In this document: positions 36,667-45,368 of the stretch, piece after piece
How the letters are laid out: each line of letters opens with the position of its first letter
Numbering within the stretch: the stretch's first letter is position 1
NCBI RefSeq assembly: GCF_009856865.1
Contig: NZ_WVUD01000014.1
Span: forward strand, 25,530 to 89,529
Source of the DNA: Solidesulfovibrio aerotolerans
Lineage (GTDB): Bacteria; Desulfobacterota; Desulfovibrionia; Desulfovibrionales; Desulfovibrionaceae
Length of the DNA stretch: 64,000 nucleotides
Direction of reading: 5' to 3'
The notes under the pieces: generated by a model
The model's database searches: none
Seen by the model: only the letters and a program-made list of their open reading frames with translations
What the model was told of the DNA's origin: nothing
Made by a program: the position numbers and the translations under genes

Positions 36667-38652
36667 TTAGAGTTTCCAGGCCAGCAGGGCGACGACCGTG
36701 GCCAGGACGTAGAGGATGTAGAGGTGCACCCGGCCGTGCTGCACCACCTTCAGGGCATCGCAGCCCCGGGCCACGGCCTCAAAGATCGGCGTGAAAAACC
36801 GGTTCTTGACGGCGTCGGGGGTGGCCACGGTCAGTGTGGCCCGGGCCGGAAACAACCCCGGGTCCATGTCCAGCTGGATGGTCATGCCCATGGGCACGGG
36901 CATGATCCGGGCGGTTGGTTCGACAAAGGAGCCGGCTGTGTACTGCATGCGGGCTGTTGGGGCGGTATAGGCGCAGCCCCAGGTGGGGGCGGCGCGGCGG
37001 CCATGGGCGGCGGTTAACCGGTTGCGCAGCAGCAGCAAGGCCGCGGCCAAAACGACCAGGGCGGCCGAAATCAGACAGACGGTGCGGGTGGTGGCCAGGG
37101 CCATGGTCAGGGCGGCCCGGGCCGGGGCCAGATCCATGCCCGGAAAATTGAGCGCCGCCTGTCCGGCCAGGGACAAAAGGGCCGGGGCGAACAGGGCGGC
37201 CAGAACCACGCACACAGCCAAAAAGACCAGCGGCGCTTCGGCCAATCGGCCCCGGCTTTGGGCCTTGGCTGCGGCCGGAGTGCGGGGCTGGCCGAGAAAG
37301 GACAAGCCGCCGGCCTTGGCAAAGGCGGCCAGGGCAAACCCGCCCACGGCGGCCAGGGCGGCCAAAGCGCCGGCCATGCCCACTTTGGGGAGCAGGCCCG
37401 GCAGATCCAGCCCGGCCAGCATGGCCAGGGCCAGGACCAGTTCGCCGATAAAGCCCGACAGCGGCGGCAGACCGGCGATGCCGGCGGCGGCTAATAGAAA
37501 CAGTCCGCCAACCAGCGGCATTCGCTTGGCCAGACCGCCCAGATGGGCGATGCGGACGCTGCCAACCACCAAGAGCACCTCGCCGGCGCATAAAAAGAGC
37601 AGCCCCTTAAAGGCGGCGTGGCTTAAGACGTGAAACAGCGCGCCGCAAAGGCCCAACATGGCCACGGCGTCGTCGCCGGCGGCCCGGCCGACCAGACCCA
37701 GGCCCAGCCCCAGGCAGACCAGCCCCATGTTTTCCACGCTGGAATAGGCCAATAAGCGCTTTAAGCCCCCCAGTCCCTGGGCACGCAGGATGCCGAACAG
37801 GGCGCTGACCAGGCCCAGCCCCACCAGCAGCCAGCCCTGCCAGGCAACCGGCGGGCCGAGCATCTCCAGGGCGCGCCACAGGCCGTAGACGCCGACGTTG
37901 ATCATGCCGGCGGACATGACGGCGGTGACGTGGCTGGGCGCGGTCGGGTAGACCTCGGGCAGCCAGATATGGAAGGGGAACAGCCCGATTTTGGCGGCAA
38001 AGCCGGCCAGGGCCAACAGGAAAAGGAGTGCGGGCGCGGTCAGGCGGCCGTCCCCGGCGGCGGCAGCGATGGTCTCGAAACTACTCCCCCCGGCCTGGAC
38101 CATGGCCAGGGTGAAAAAGGCGATGAGGCAGGCCGCGCCGATATGGGCGGCCACAAGATAGATCCAGGCGGCCTCGCGCACTTCGGATTCGTCATCATGC
38201 AGGCTGATTAAAAAAAACGGGGCCAGGGACATGATCTCCCAGGCAATGAGAAAACAGACGGCGTCCCGGGCGGTCATGACCAGGGAAAGGCCAAGGAGCA
38301 GCAGATTGAAAAAAAACCAGTGGGTGCCGCGCCGGTCGCTGCAGGCGTCGTGCCCGGCCAGAGCCGAGGCCCCGGAAACGGCAGCGGCCGCGCCCAGGAC
38401 ATAGACTGGCAGCAGGAACAGCCGGCTGGCCGGATCGAGGCCCAGGGAAAAGGCTCCCAGGGGCAGTCCCCAGGGCAGGACGATATGGCTGGCGGCGCTG
38501 GCCGGGGAGAGCAGCACGCCGGCCAGCCCGGCCAACGAACCGGCCAGGGCTCCGGCCGGCCCCAGGCGATTGGCGGCTTCCCGCCCGCCGCAGGCGACAG
38601 CGCAAATGGCCCCGATCAGATAGCATGCAAGTGACAGCCCGAGCCATTCCAT
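36667..38652 (-). CDS. Ehr complex subunit: HyfB-like antiporter-type membrane protein
   Basis: This is a large polytopic protein of about 661 residues and the first gene of the operon. It has the NuoL/M/N core: VCFLIAWEIMSLAPFFL, GFAAKIGLFPFHIWLPEVYPTAPSHVTAVMSAGM and LLAYSSVENMGLVCLG. A C-terminal extension of the HyfB type ends in a membrane helix (VHLYILYVLATVVALLAW). The ATG at 38652 has GAGG about 10 bases upstream; a TTG three codons earlier would be too close to it. HyfA, HyfD and HyfJ equivalents are absent from the operon. Confidence 0.9.
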   Translation of the reverse strand: MEWLGLSLACYLIGAICAVACGGREAANRLGPAGALAGSLAGLAGVLLSPASAASHIVLPWGLPLGAFSLGLDPASRLFLLPVYVLGAAAAVSGASALAGHDACSDRRGTHWFFFNLLLLGLSLVMTARDAVCFLIAWEIMSLAPFFLISLHDDESEVREAAWIYLVAAHIGAACLIAFFTLAMVQAGGSSFETIAAAAGDGRLTAPALLFLLALAGFAAKIGLFPFHIWLPEVYPTAPSHVTAVMSAGMINVGVYGLWRALEMLGPPVAWQGWLLVGLGLVSALFGILRAQGLGGLKRLLAYSSVENMGLVCLGLGLGLVGRAAGDDAVAMLGLCGALFHVLSHAAFKGLLFLCAGEVLLVVGSVRIAHLGGLAKRMPLVGGLFLLAAAGIAGLPPLSGFIGELVLALAMLAGLDLPGLLPKVGMAGALAALAAVGGFALAAFAKAGGLSFLGQPRTPAAAKAQSRGRLAEAPLVFLAVCVVLAALFAPALLSLAGQAALNFPGMDLAPARAALTMALATTRTVCLISAALVVLAAALLLLRNRLTAAHGRRAAPTWGCAYTAPTARMQYTAGSFVEPTARIMPVPMGMTIQLDMDPGLFPARATLTVATPDAVKNRFFTPIFEAVARGCDALKVVQHGRVHLYILYVLATVVALLAWKL

Positions 38653-38710
38653 GATTGTCAAACCTCGTTGGGTGCCCCATGGCCCCTGCCGGCGGCTGGT
38701 ATCGTCGCCG

Positions 38711-38747
38711 AAAAAAGCAGTACGGCAAGGGGCCTAAGCCCCCTGCC
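38711..38747 (-). terminator. Terminator between the chemoreceptor gene and the Ehr operon
   Basis: On the minus strand GGCAGGGGGC and GCCCCTTGCC form a 10-bp stem with one G-U pair around TTAG. A run of six T residues follows a few bases later. It separates the chemoreceptor transcript from the Ehr operon, whose promoter must then lie in about 38653-38710. Confidence 0.75.
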
Positions 38748-38778
38748 GCATGATGTCAATGCCGCCCGGGGGCAGGGG

Positions 38779-40317
38779 CTACTGGTCCAGATGCATCCGG
38801 GTCATGGAGGTTTTCAAGTCACTGGCCAGATGGGCCAGGTCGGACACAGCGGACGAAGCCAGGGCCATGGCCCCGGCCGTGGACTCGGCAATGGTATTGA
38901 TCTGGTCGGTGGAGCGGTTGATTTCCTCGGAGGTGGCCGACTGCTGTTCGGCGGCGGCAGCAATGCCGCGCACCTGATCCGAGGTGCGTTCCACGAGATT
39001 AAGGATCTGGCGCAGGGCGTCGCCGGCATCGTGGGCCAGGGCGTCGGCCTGTTCGATGACATGGCTGGCTTCATCGGTGGCGGCCATATTGCGTCCGGCG
39101 CTGTCCTGGATGGAGCGGATATAGTTGCTGACTTCCTTGGTGGCGGTCATGGTCTTTTCGGCCAGTTTGCGCACTTCGTCGGCCACAACGGCAAAGCCGC
39201 GTCCGGCCTCGCCGGCCCGGGCGGCCTCGATGGCGGCATTTAAGGCCAGCAGGTTGGTCTGGTCGGCGATGTCGGAAATGACCTGCATGATCTGGCCGAT
39301 GCCTTGCGCCTGATCGCCCAGGTCGCGCATTTCGGATTTCAGCCCGGTCGCCTTGGTGTTGACCGCTTCCATGACGGCGATGACCTTGTCCACAAGGCCG
39401 GCCCCGGTGGCGGCCATGGTGTTGGCCTGACTGGCCGTGGTGGCGGCGTCACCGGCGTTTCTGGCCACTTCCAGGATGGTGGCGTTCATTTCCTCAATGG
39501 CTGTTGCGACCTCGGTGGTCCGCGAACGCTGCTCTTCCATGCCCTGGGAGGACTGGCTGATCTGGGCGGTCATGTGCTCGGCCGCGTCGGCCAGGGATTC
39601 GGCCACGGCTGTGGCCTCTTTGACGCCGTCGGCAATGCGCTGATTTTGGTCGGTGATGGTGCGTTCCTTGAGCACGACGCCGGTAAAATCGGCCACGGAC
39701 ACGAACCCGCCGATGAGGTTGTTGTCGAAATCCATAATGGGCGTGGCAAAGATGCTGATGTATTTATGATGGCCCTTGCGGGTGTCGAATTCGGTCTTGG
39801 AGGACTGCTTCTGGCGGGTACGGACGGCGATTTCGGCGATGGTCTCCTGAGACTTCCCATAGAAAAAATGGGAGAAGGATTTGCCGAGATACTGGCTGGC
39901 CGTGCCGTCGTTTTCCGTCAGGCGCACCATGGAATCGTTGATCCAGATGATATTGCCCTTCTGATCGACAATGGCCATGGGTGTGATGATATTGGCCAGC
40001 ATGGCCTCGTCGCGGGAAAGGCGGGTCTTTATGGTCGCTTCGTGGGGAATGAGCGTCTGGCGCAGGGCGGCGACATCGAGCAGGGGGCTGTCAGTCAGCG
40101 AGCAGTCAAAGGCGTTGGTGGTCATGGCGGCAAAGGTTGCCGTTGTCTGGGAAAAGACCGTTTCCACGGCGCTTTTGGTCCAGAAAAGAAATCCAGTGGT
40201 GACCAGGAACGCCAGAGCCAGCAAGCCATAGCTGAGCGGACCGGTTCCGACCAGGGCGGCGGCGGTCAGTACAATGGCATTGCAGATGATAAGTGTTATC
40301 AGTGGGAGCAGCTTCAT
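38779..40317 (-). CDS. PAS-containing methyl-accepting chemotaxis protein
   Basis: This 512-residue chemoreceptor has two N-terminal membrane helices with almost no periplasmic loop. A cytoplasmic PAS domain follows ([20 protein letters not shown]), and then the signalling domain with tip [18 protein letters not shown]. Such receptors usually sense an internal redox or energy state. The ATG at 40317 has GGAGG just upstream. It sits between the radical SAM-ArsM fusion and the Ehr operon and has its own terminator. Confidence 0.9.
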   Translation of the reverse strand: MKLLPLITLIICNAIVLTAAALVGTGPLSYGLLALAFLVTTGFLFWTKSAVETVFSQTTATFAAMTTNAFDCSLTDSPLLDVAALRQTLIPHEATIKTRLSRDEAMLANIITPMAIVDQKGNIIWINDSMVRLTENDGTASQYLGKSFSHFFYGKSQETIAEIAVRTRQKQSSKTEFDTRKGHHKYISIFATPIMDFDNNLIGGFVSVADFTGVVLKERTITDQNQRIADGVKEATAVAESLADAAEHMTAQISQSSQGMEEQRSRTTEVATAIEEMNATILEVARNAGDAATTASQANTMAATGAGLVDKVIAVMEAVNTKATGLKSEMRDLGDQAQGIGQIMQVISDIADQTNLLALNAAIEAARAGEAGRGFAVVADEVRKLAEKTMTATKEVSNYIRSIQDSAGRNMAATDEASHVIEQADALAHDAGDALRQILNLVERTSDQVRGIAAAAEQQSATSEEINRSTDQINTIAESTAGAMALASSAVSDLAHLASDLKTSMTRMHLDQ

Positions 40318-40479
40318 GATTCCTCCAACGCCTTGCGGGGCTCTGCATGGGCTACGGTTGGGAGTGCGTAGCGCAATGCCCCCCAAAGCGCAACACGCCA
40401 GACGCAGCAATGGTAGAATTTGCATTATTGTACGCGCTGTTTACAACGTGCAGCGCTTTGCGCCAGCGTGCGCTTTTGG

Positions 40480-42864
40480 TCAACGCAGCGCTGCGTTGGC
40501 GGGGGGTGCCAATCCCAGGGGCTGTAAGTCGTCGCGGCTGGACTGCTTGTCCAGCAGTCGGGCCAACTCGGGGTTTGGCCCGCAGCAGCATGCGGCACCG
40601 CCGGCGTCAAAGTCCGGGTTGGCGATCTGGCCCCGCTCGTCCAGGAGCAGCAGCATGGCCCCGGCCGGATCGTCCTCATGGAGAGCGATTTCGCGCACCT
40701 CGCCGGCCCGTACCACTTCGCCCGAGGCTGTGACCACGGCCCGAAACGGCCCCCGGTAGAGCACCTTGCGCCGGGGAGGTGCGAGCTGGGGTTTGCGGGC
40801 CTCGACGGTGACGGAATAAAAGTCGTGGCCGCCCACCACCCTATAGGGGAAGCGGCGGATGAGGCGCAGGGCGACAAAGCCCGATTCTTCCAGGATGGCA
40901 AAGAGATCGCGTTGGGTGAGCGTGCCGGAGATGCACTCGCCACGCAGGGTCGGATCGTTGCAGATGGCGGCTGTGGCCGGCGTCTCGGTGGCCACGTCGG
41001 AAAAGACGATGCGGCCGCCGGGTTTTAAAATGCGAAAGATTTCGGCGTACAGGCGGCGTTTGCGGGTGGAAAGATTGAGCACGCAGTTGGACGTGATGCA
41101 ATCGGCCGTTGCGTCGGCCAGGGGCAGGGCTTCGAGATAGCCCTGGAAAAAAACGGCGTTGGCATAGCCAAGCCCGGCGGCGGTGGCAGCGGCGGCAGCA
41201 ACCGCCCGGGACAGCATGGCCGGCAGCATGTCGATGCCGATGGCCCGGCCGGTCGGACCCACCTGTTTGGCGGCGATAAGGCATTCCACCCCGGCCCCGC
41301 AGCCCAAATCCACCGCCGTTTCCCCCGGGGCAAGGCCGGCATCGGCAATAGGCGAGCCGCAGCCGTAGCCGCGCACCCGGTAGTACGGCGGGATATGCGC
41401 CACCATGTCCAGGGGATAGCGTACCGGGTTGACGATGTCGCCTTTTTCCACAACCGCGGCTTCGGTGTAAAAATCTTTGATATGGCCAAGGCTTGCGTTG
41501 TCGGCCAGGGACAGCAGGCAATTGGTGTGGGCCAGGGCCACTTCGCCGTGGGCGTGGCAGCTCTCGTGGGTCTCGCCCATTTTAAGCCGCAGCCCGGGCC
41601 GCTCGGGCCTGCCCTCGGGCACGGCCTCGGCCTCGCGCAGGATGCTCCAGGCGGCTAGGCGCTGGCGCAGCGGCAGGTACGGGTCTTCGCCGTCAAAGCG
41701 GCCATCGTGGCGGAAGGCATGGTCCGGGTCGGGGCCGCCGAGGATGTAGCGCCAGGGCGAGGTCGTACCGGCGACGGTGAGCCGGCGCAGGCCGTCAAGG
41801 ACAGGGCTGTTGCGCCAGGCCGCTTCCAGGCCGCCCGGCTCGGCCAGGTGCGTGGCCACGGCTGCTTCGCCGATAAGGGCCGGACTCGGATAGAGCCGGT
41901 CGTCCGGACCGATGGCCACCGATTCCCAGCCGGCCGTGACCCCGTCGTGGCGGGTGCCGGCCGGGGAAAAGACCTGGCTGGCCAGGGCGGCCAGATTGTC
42001 GCAGGCCACACCGGCCGCTTCGGCCAGGGTGGCAGTCTCGACCATGGCGGCAAAAAGGGCGTCGGTATCCGGCCGGGCGTCGTCCCGGCCGCGTCCGGCG
42101 GCGAAATGCCACATGCAATGCAGGCCCGCTGCCCCCACCGAGGCGGCCAGAGCGACCATGGCCGGCAGATCGGCCAGATTATCGGTTGTCGGGCAAAACG
42201 ACAGGGTCAGGCCGAAGCCGAGCCGGCGGGCGGCGGCCAGATCTTCGATCAGGCGGGCAAAGGCCCCGGGACCGCGCATATGGTCGTGGCGCGGGGCCAG
42301 CCCGTCGCAACTGACCTGGAAATGGACCCGATCCCGGGGCCAGCGGCCGATGGTGGCGGCAGCCTCGGAAAAGCCCGTGCCGTTGGTGAGGATGACCACA
42401 TGGCTGCCGCCAACATCCAGGGCGGCCGCAACCATGGCCCCAAAGCCCGGATGGCAAAACGGCTCGCCGCCGGTAAAGGCAAAGACCCGGCAGCCCAGGG
42501 CGGCGGCCTGGGCGATGCGCGCTATCGCGGTCTCGGTGGGCAATTCCAGGGCCACGGCCGGGCCGGAACAAAACAGGCAATGGCGGCAGGCCAGATTGCA
42601 GCGGTTGGTGACGTGCAGCCACAACTCGCGAAGCCCGGTCAAGGCCAGGGCGGCGTGGCGTCCGGCGTAGGGAGCCGGCGCGGCCTCGGGCAGCCGGCCC
42701 AGGAACAGGGCGGCTTCGCAGCTTATGGGACGTCCGGCCAGGGCCTCGGCCAGGACAGCGTCGCCCGGGGCGTTTGGCACAAACCAGTCCGGTCCTTCAG
42801 GATGGATATAAAGGGCCGCGTCACCAACAGCAAGGCGGGTCCAACGGGCAGGGTCAAAAGGCAT
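40480..42864 (-). CDS. Radical SAM protein fused to ArsM-type methyltransferase
   Basis: This 794-residue fusion has an N-terminal radical SAM domain with the CxxxCxxC cluster motif (Cys89, Cys93, Cys96 in RCNLACRHC) and GGEPF near residue 132. From about 460 there is an arsenite S-adenosylmethionine methyltransferase-like domain with DLGCGAG (519-525). The three As(III)-binding cysteines of ArsM appear conserved: Cys502 in YGCGSP, Cys594 in SNCVLNL and Cys644 in GECISG. The ArsM-type tail YRGPFRAV follows, then a CCCGP motif. It may make a methylated or adenosylated arsenical, or act on another thiophile. The start has AGGAG upstream. No other arsenic genes are adjacent. Confidence 0.85.
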   Translation of the reverse strand: MPFDPARWTRLAVGDAALYIHPEGPDWFVPNAPGDAVLAEALAGRPISCEAALFLGRLPEAAPAPYAGRHAALALTGLRELWLHVTNRCNLACRHCLFCSGPAVALELPTETAIARIAQAAALGCRVFAFTGGEPFCHPGFGAMVAAALDVGGSHVVILTNGTGFSEAAATIGRWPRDRVHFQVSCDGLAPRHDHMRGPGAFARLIEDLAAARRLGFGLTLSFCPTTDNLADLPAMVALAASVGAAGLHCMWHFAAGRGRDDARPDTDALFAAMVETATLAEAAGVACDNLAALASQVFSPAGTRHDGVTAGWESVAIGPDDRLYPSPALIGEAAVATHLAEPGGLEAAWRNSPVLDGLRRLTVAGTTSPWRYILGGPDPDHAFRHDGRFDGEDPYLPLRQRLAAWSILREAEAVPEGRPERPGLRLKMGETHESCHAHGEVALAHTNCLLSLADNASLGHIKDFYTEAAVVEKGDIVNPVRYPLDMVAHIPPYYRVRGYGCGSPIADAGLAPGETAVDLGCGAGVECLIAAKQVGPTGRAIGIDMLPAMLSRAVAAAAATAAGLGYANAVFFQGYLEALPLADATADCITSNCVLNLSTRKRRLYAEIFRILKPGGRIVFSDVATETPATAAICNDPTLRGECISGTLTQRDLFAILEESGFVALRLIRRFPYRVVGGHDFYSVTVEARKPQLAPPRRKVLYRGPFRAVVTASGEVVRAGEVREIALHEDDPAGAMLLLLDERGQIANPDFDAGGAACCCGPNPELARLLDKQSSRDDLQPLGLAPPANAALR

Positions 42865-42989
42865 AACGGCGCTCCTGGGCTGCGAGGGCGTAACGGCGTT
42901 CGGCGTAGTCGCCGAGGTTCGTTCCTAGCCCGTCGCAACGGGCCTGACAAGCCCGGGAGGCACAATGATGGCGCGCACCCTGCGGCGGG

Positions 42990-43169
42990 TCAGCGCCATC
43001 TGGTCTTGTCGAACAACCCGCGCTGGGACAGTTCGCTGGCCTTGTAGCGGTCGAAATTAAATCCGCCGGGCACGACGCCGGGGTTTTGGTGTTTGGCGGT
43101 CAGGGCAATCAGGGCGGCCAGGAAGCCGGCGAGGAGCCCGCCGGCAATGATGAAGGTGATCCACTGCAT
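42990..43169 (-). CDS. Small single-span membrane protein
   Basis: I found this 59-residue frame by translating the gap. It begins MQWITFIIAGGLLAGFLAAL, a single membrane helix, followed by a short polar tail (FNFDRYKASELSQRGLFDKT). The codon use is GC-rich in third positions, as in neighbouring genes. The ribosome site is weak. I do not recognise the family. Confidence 0.5.
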   Translation of the reverse strand: MQWITFIIAGGLLAGFLAALIALTAKHQNPGVVPGGFNFDRYKASELSQRGLFDKTRWR

Positions 43170-43348
43170 AAAGCCACACTAGCAGGCCTGGCCGGCAGCG
43201 TCCATCCCGGCCCGGACAGCCCACCCCGGAAGATGGCGCTGGTGGCGGGACAGACGGCCCGGCCACCTGCCCGGACGTTGACCTGGGGATGGGCCTGTGA
43301 AATCATCCCGGTCCGATTCTCCCAGCTATCTTGAAAAAAGGAAGCGTC

Positions 43349-43840
43349 ATGACGAAAGATTGTCCCTGCGGGTCCGGTTCGGCCTACGCCGATTGTTGCG
43401 GCCCGCTGCTGGCCCGCACCCGTCGCGCCCAAACAGCCGAGGCGCTGATGCGTTCGCGCTACACGGCCTATGTGCAAAGCGACGCGGCCTATCTTGAAGA
43501 AACCCTTATGCCACGCAAACGGTCGTCCTTTGACGCCGATGCCCTCTTAACCTGGAACGCCGACGTGACCTGGAAGGGGCTGCGTATTCTGGCTACGGAC
43601 CGGGGCGGTCCGGGCGAGGAAGACGGCGTGGTGGAATTTATTGCCACCTACGCCAAAGACGGAGAGGAGTCGGAGGTGCGCGAAACCAGCCGGTTTCGGA
43701 AAAAAGGCGGCAGCTGGTTTTACGTTGACGGCCGCCTGGACGGCGAAGCGGTTCCCGAGTCGGCGGCAGCCCCCAAGGCCGGACGCAACGAGCCGTGTCC
43801 CTGCGGCAGCGGGAAAAAATTCAAGCGGTGCTGCGGCTGA
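43349..43840 (+). CDS. YchJ/UPF0225 family SEC-C motif protein
   Basis: This 163-residue protein has SEC-C zinc motifs at both ends ([14 protein letters not shown] and [14 protein letters not shown]) flanking an NTF2-like central domain. This is the YchJ/UPF0225 layout. SEC-C motifs bind zinc, as in SecA. The ATG at 43349 is used because AAGGA precedes it. The exact role of the family is unknown. Confidence 0.9.
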   Translation: MTKDCPCGSGSAYADCCGPLLARTRRAQTAEALMRSRYTAYVQSDAAYLEETLMPRKRSSFDADALLTWNADVTWKGLRILATDRGGPGEEDGVVEFIATYAKDGEESEVRETSRFRKKGGSWFYVDGRLDGEAVPESAAAPKAGRNEPCPCGSGKKFKRCCG

Positions 43841-43884
43841 TGTGAGGGCCCGGCGGCCGTGGACACGCTTCGTCTTCGCCCTCG

Positions 43885-44556
43885 CTACCCTGGGTCGCTG
43901 ACCATCCAGTAGCCTTTGCGCGGTTCGGGGGTGAAGGGGCGGCGGCCAAGGGCGGCGCACAGGCCGTTGGCCACGGCCAGAAAGCCCGGCATGGTGGGTG
44001 TTTCGGGTGGTGTGGCGGCGTAGGCGGCGGCCAGGGCGGCGGTGACGGGATCGCGCAGCGTGCTTTCGCGGCCGAGCCAGTGCTTGGCGGCGGCGAGGCG
44101 GCGGGCGTCGGCCAGGCGTTGGCGTTCGTCCTGGCTGAGGGTGTAGCGGTCCAGGAGAAAGGGGCAGGGGACGCTGGCCCTTTCCAGGGCGGGGACCAGG
44201 GCGACGGCCAGGGCGTCGTCGAAATCTTGGGGGCACAGGTCGCGCACCACGGCGTCCACGAACCAGTTGCGGGCGGCGCGCAGGAGGTGTTTGCGGGCCA
44301 CGGCGTGGCCGTGCAGGGACACGCCCCAGACTTTGGTGGTGGAAAAAAGGCGGGGCATTTTTTCGCACAGGGCGGCATGGGCCAGTTCGGTCAGCACGTC
44401 CAGGCGATGGGCCGGCCGGCGTGGCGAAACGAACACATGGGTGCGGGTGTCGGGATTGGACCAGCCATCGGCGATTTCGGCGTCAGAGGGCATTTCCTCG
44501 ACGCTCCAGGTCAGGCTGTCTCGCACCGAGACGATGGCATCTTCCAGACAGGACAC
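43885..44556 (-). CDS. Hypothetical protein
   Basis: This is a 223-residue soluble protein that I do not recognise. I take the GTG at 44556 as start because GAGG lies 6 bases upstream; the frame further upstream looks non-coding. A segment RLDVLTELAHAALCEKMP recalls the HExxH helix of zinc peptidases, but the first His is Thr, so this may only be chance. It converges with the YchJ gene. Confidence 0.6.
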   Translation of the reverse strand: MSCLEDAIVSVRDSLTWSVEEMPSDAEIADGWSNPDTRTHVFVSPRRPAHRLDVLTELAHAALCEKMPRLFSTTKVWGVSLHGHAVARKHLLRAARNWFVDAVVRDLCPQDFDDALAVALVPALERASVPCPFLLDRYTLSQDERQRLADARRLAAAKHWLGRESTLRDPVTAALAAAYAATPPETPTMPGFLAVANGLCAALGRRPFTPEPRKGYWMVSDPG

Positions 44557-44845
44557 GGCAGACCTCGCGGCGAAAGGGTGGGGCCGGGCAGCCGGGTGGG
44601 GCAGGGCCGGGCTGCGGGTGCCAACGGTGCGCCGCTGACGGGGTTGGCAGCGGGGGGCGGCGTGGCCGGTTCGCCGGGGAAAGCGACCCGGATCGGTCTC
44701 TCTGTCGTCCCCAGGGGACACCTGGGGCTGCCCACGCAGGGAAACGACATGGCGGCATCCCCGTATTGCGCCAGGGCGCATTGCGGGAGATGCCGCAAGA
44801 CCGGATGTCCGGGCCGCGCCTGATGCACGGACGGATCGGCCGGTG

Positions 44846-45247
44846 TTACTCGGCGACGACCTTGCGCCGTCTCTCCCACAAGCGCATGTCCTTCATTTTT
44901 TTGCGGCGTTCCCGCTGCAGCGACTTGGCGGCCAGGGGCGCACCCTTTTTGTAGCCGTACTTGGCCCGATATTCCTCAGGGGTGAGGTTGTGGGCAGACA
45001 GGTGCTTTTTGGTCAGCACCTTAAACGACTTGCCGCACTCCAGGCAGATGACGCTACTTTCCTTGACGGCCTTGGCCGGGTCAAGCGCCGGTGTTGCGGG
45101 TTCGGCCGGAGCGGCCTCCGCTTCCGCTGCGGCCTGGATGCCCGCCGCAACTTTGCGGAGCATCGAGGTGATTTCGTCGTCGGTCATGGTTCTGACCGAA
45201 GCCTGGGCCTTGACGATCTCCAAGGCTGCTTTCAAGTATTCTTCCAT
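44846..45247 (-). CDS. MucR/Ros family transcriptional regulator
   Basis: This 133-residue regulator carries the MucR zinc finger: ICLECGKSFKVLTKKHLSAHNLTPEEYRAKYG, with the Cys pair and the two His. The basic C-terminus (SLQRERRKKMKDMR) is typical. The start at 45247 is preferred because AGGAG sits 6 bases upstream. MucR proteins in alphaproteobacteria and Desulfovibrio act as broad, H-NS-like regulators of surface and stress genes. The targets here are unknown. Confidence 0.9.
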   Translation of the reverse strand: MEEYLKAALEIVKAQASVRTMTDDEITSMLRKVAAGIQAAAEAEAAPAEPATPALDPAKAVKESSVICLECGKSFKVLTKKHLSAHNLTPEEYRAKYGYKKGAPLAAKSLQRERRKKMKDMRLWERRRKVVAE

Positions 45248-45368
45248 TTGCATCTCCTGCTGATGACTTCCCCACCCCATAAGGTGGACAAAGCAGAATT
45301 GCAACCAAATTCGCCGGGCACGTTTGCCAAGCGCTCTACAAGACGCAGTGTAGGCATTTCGTTGCGTG

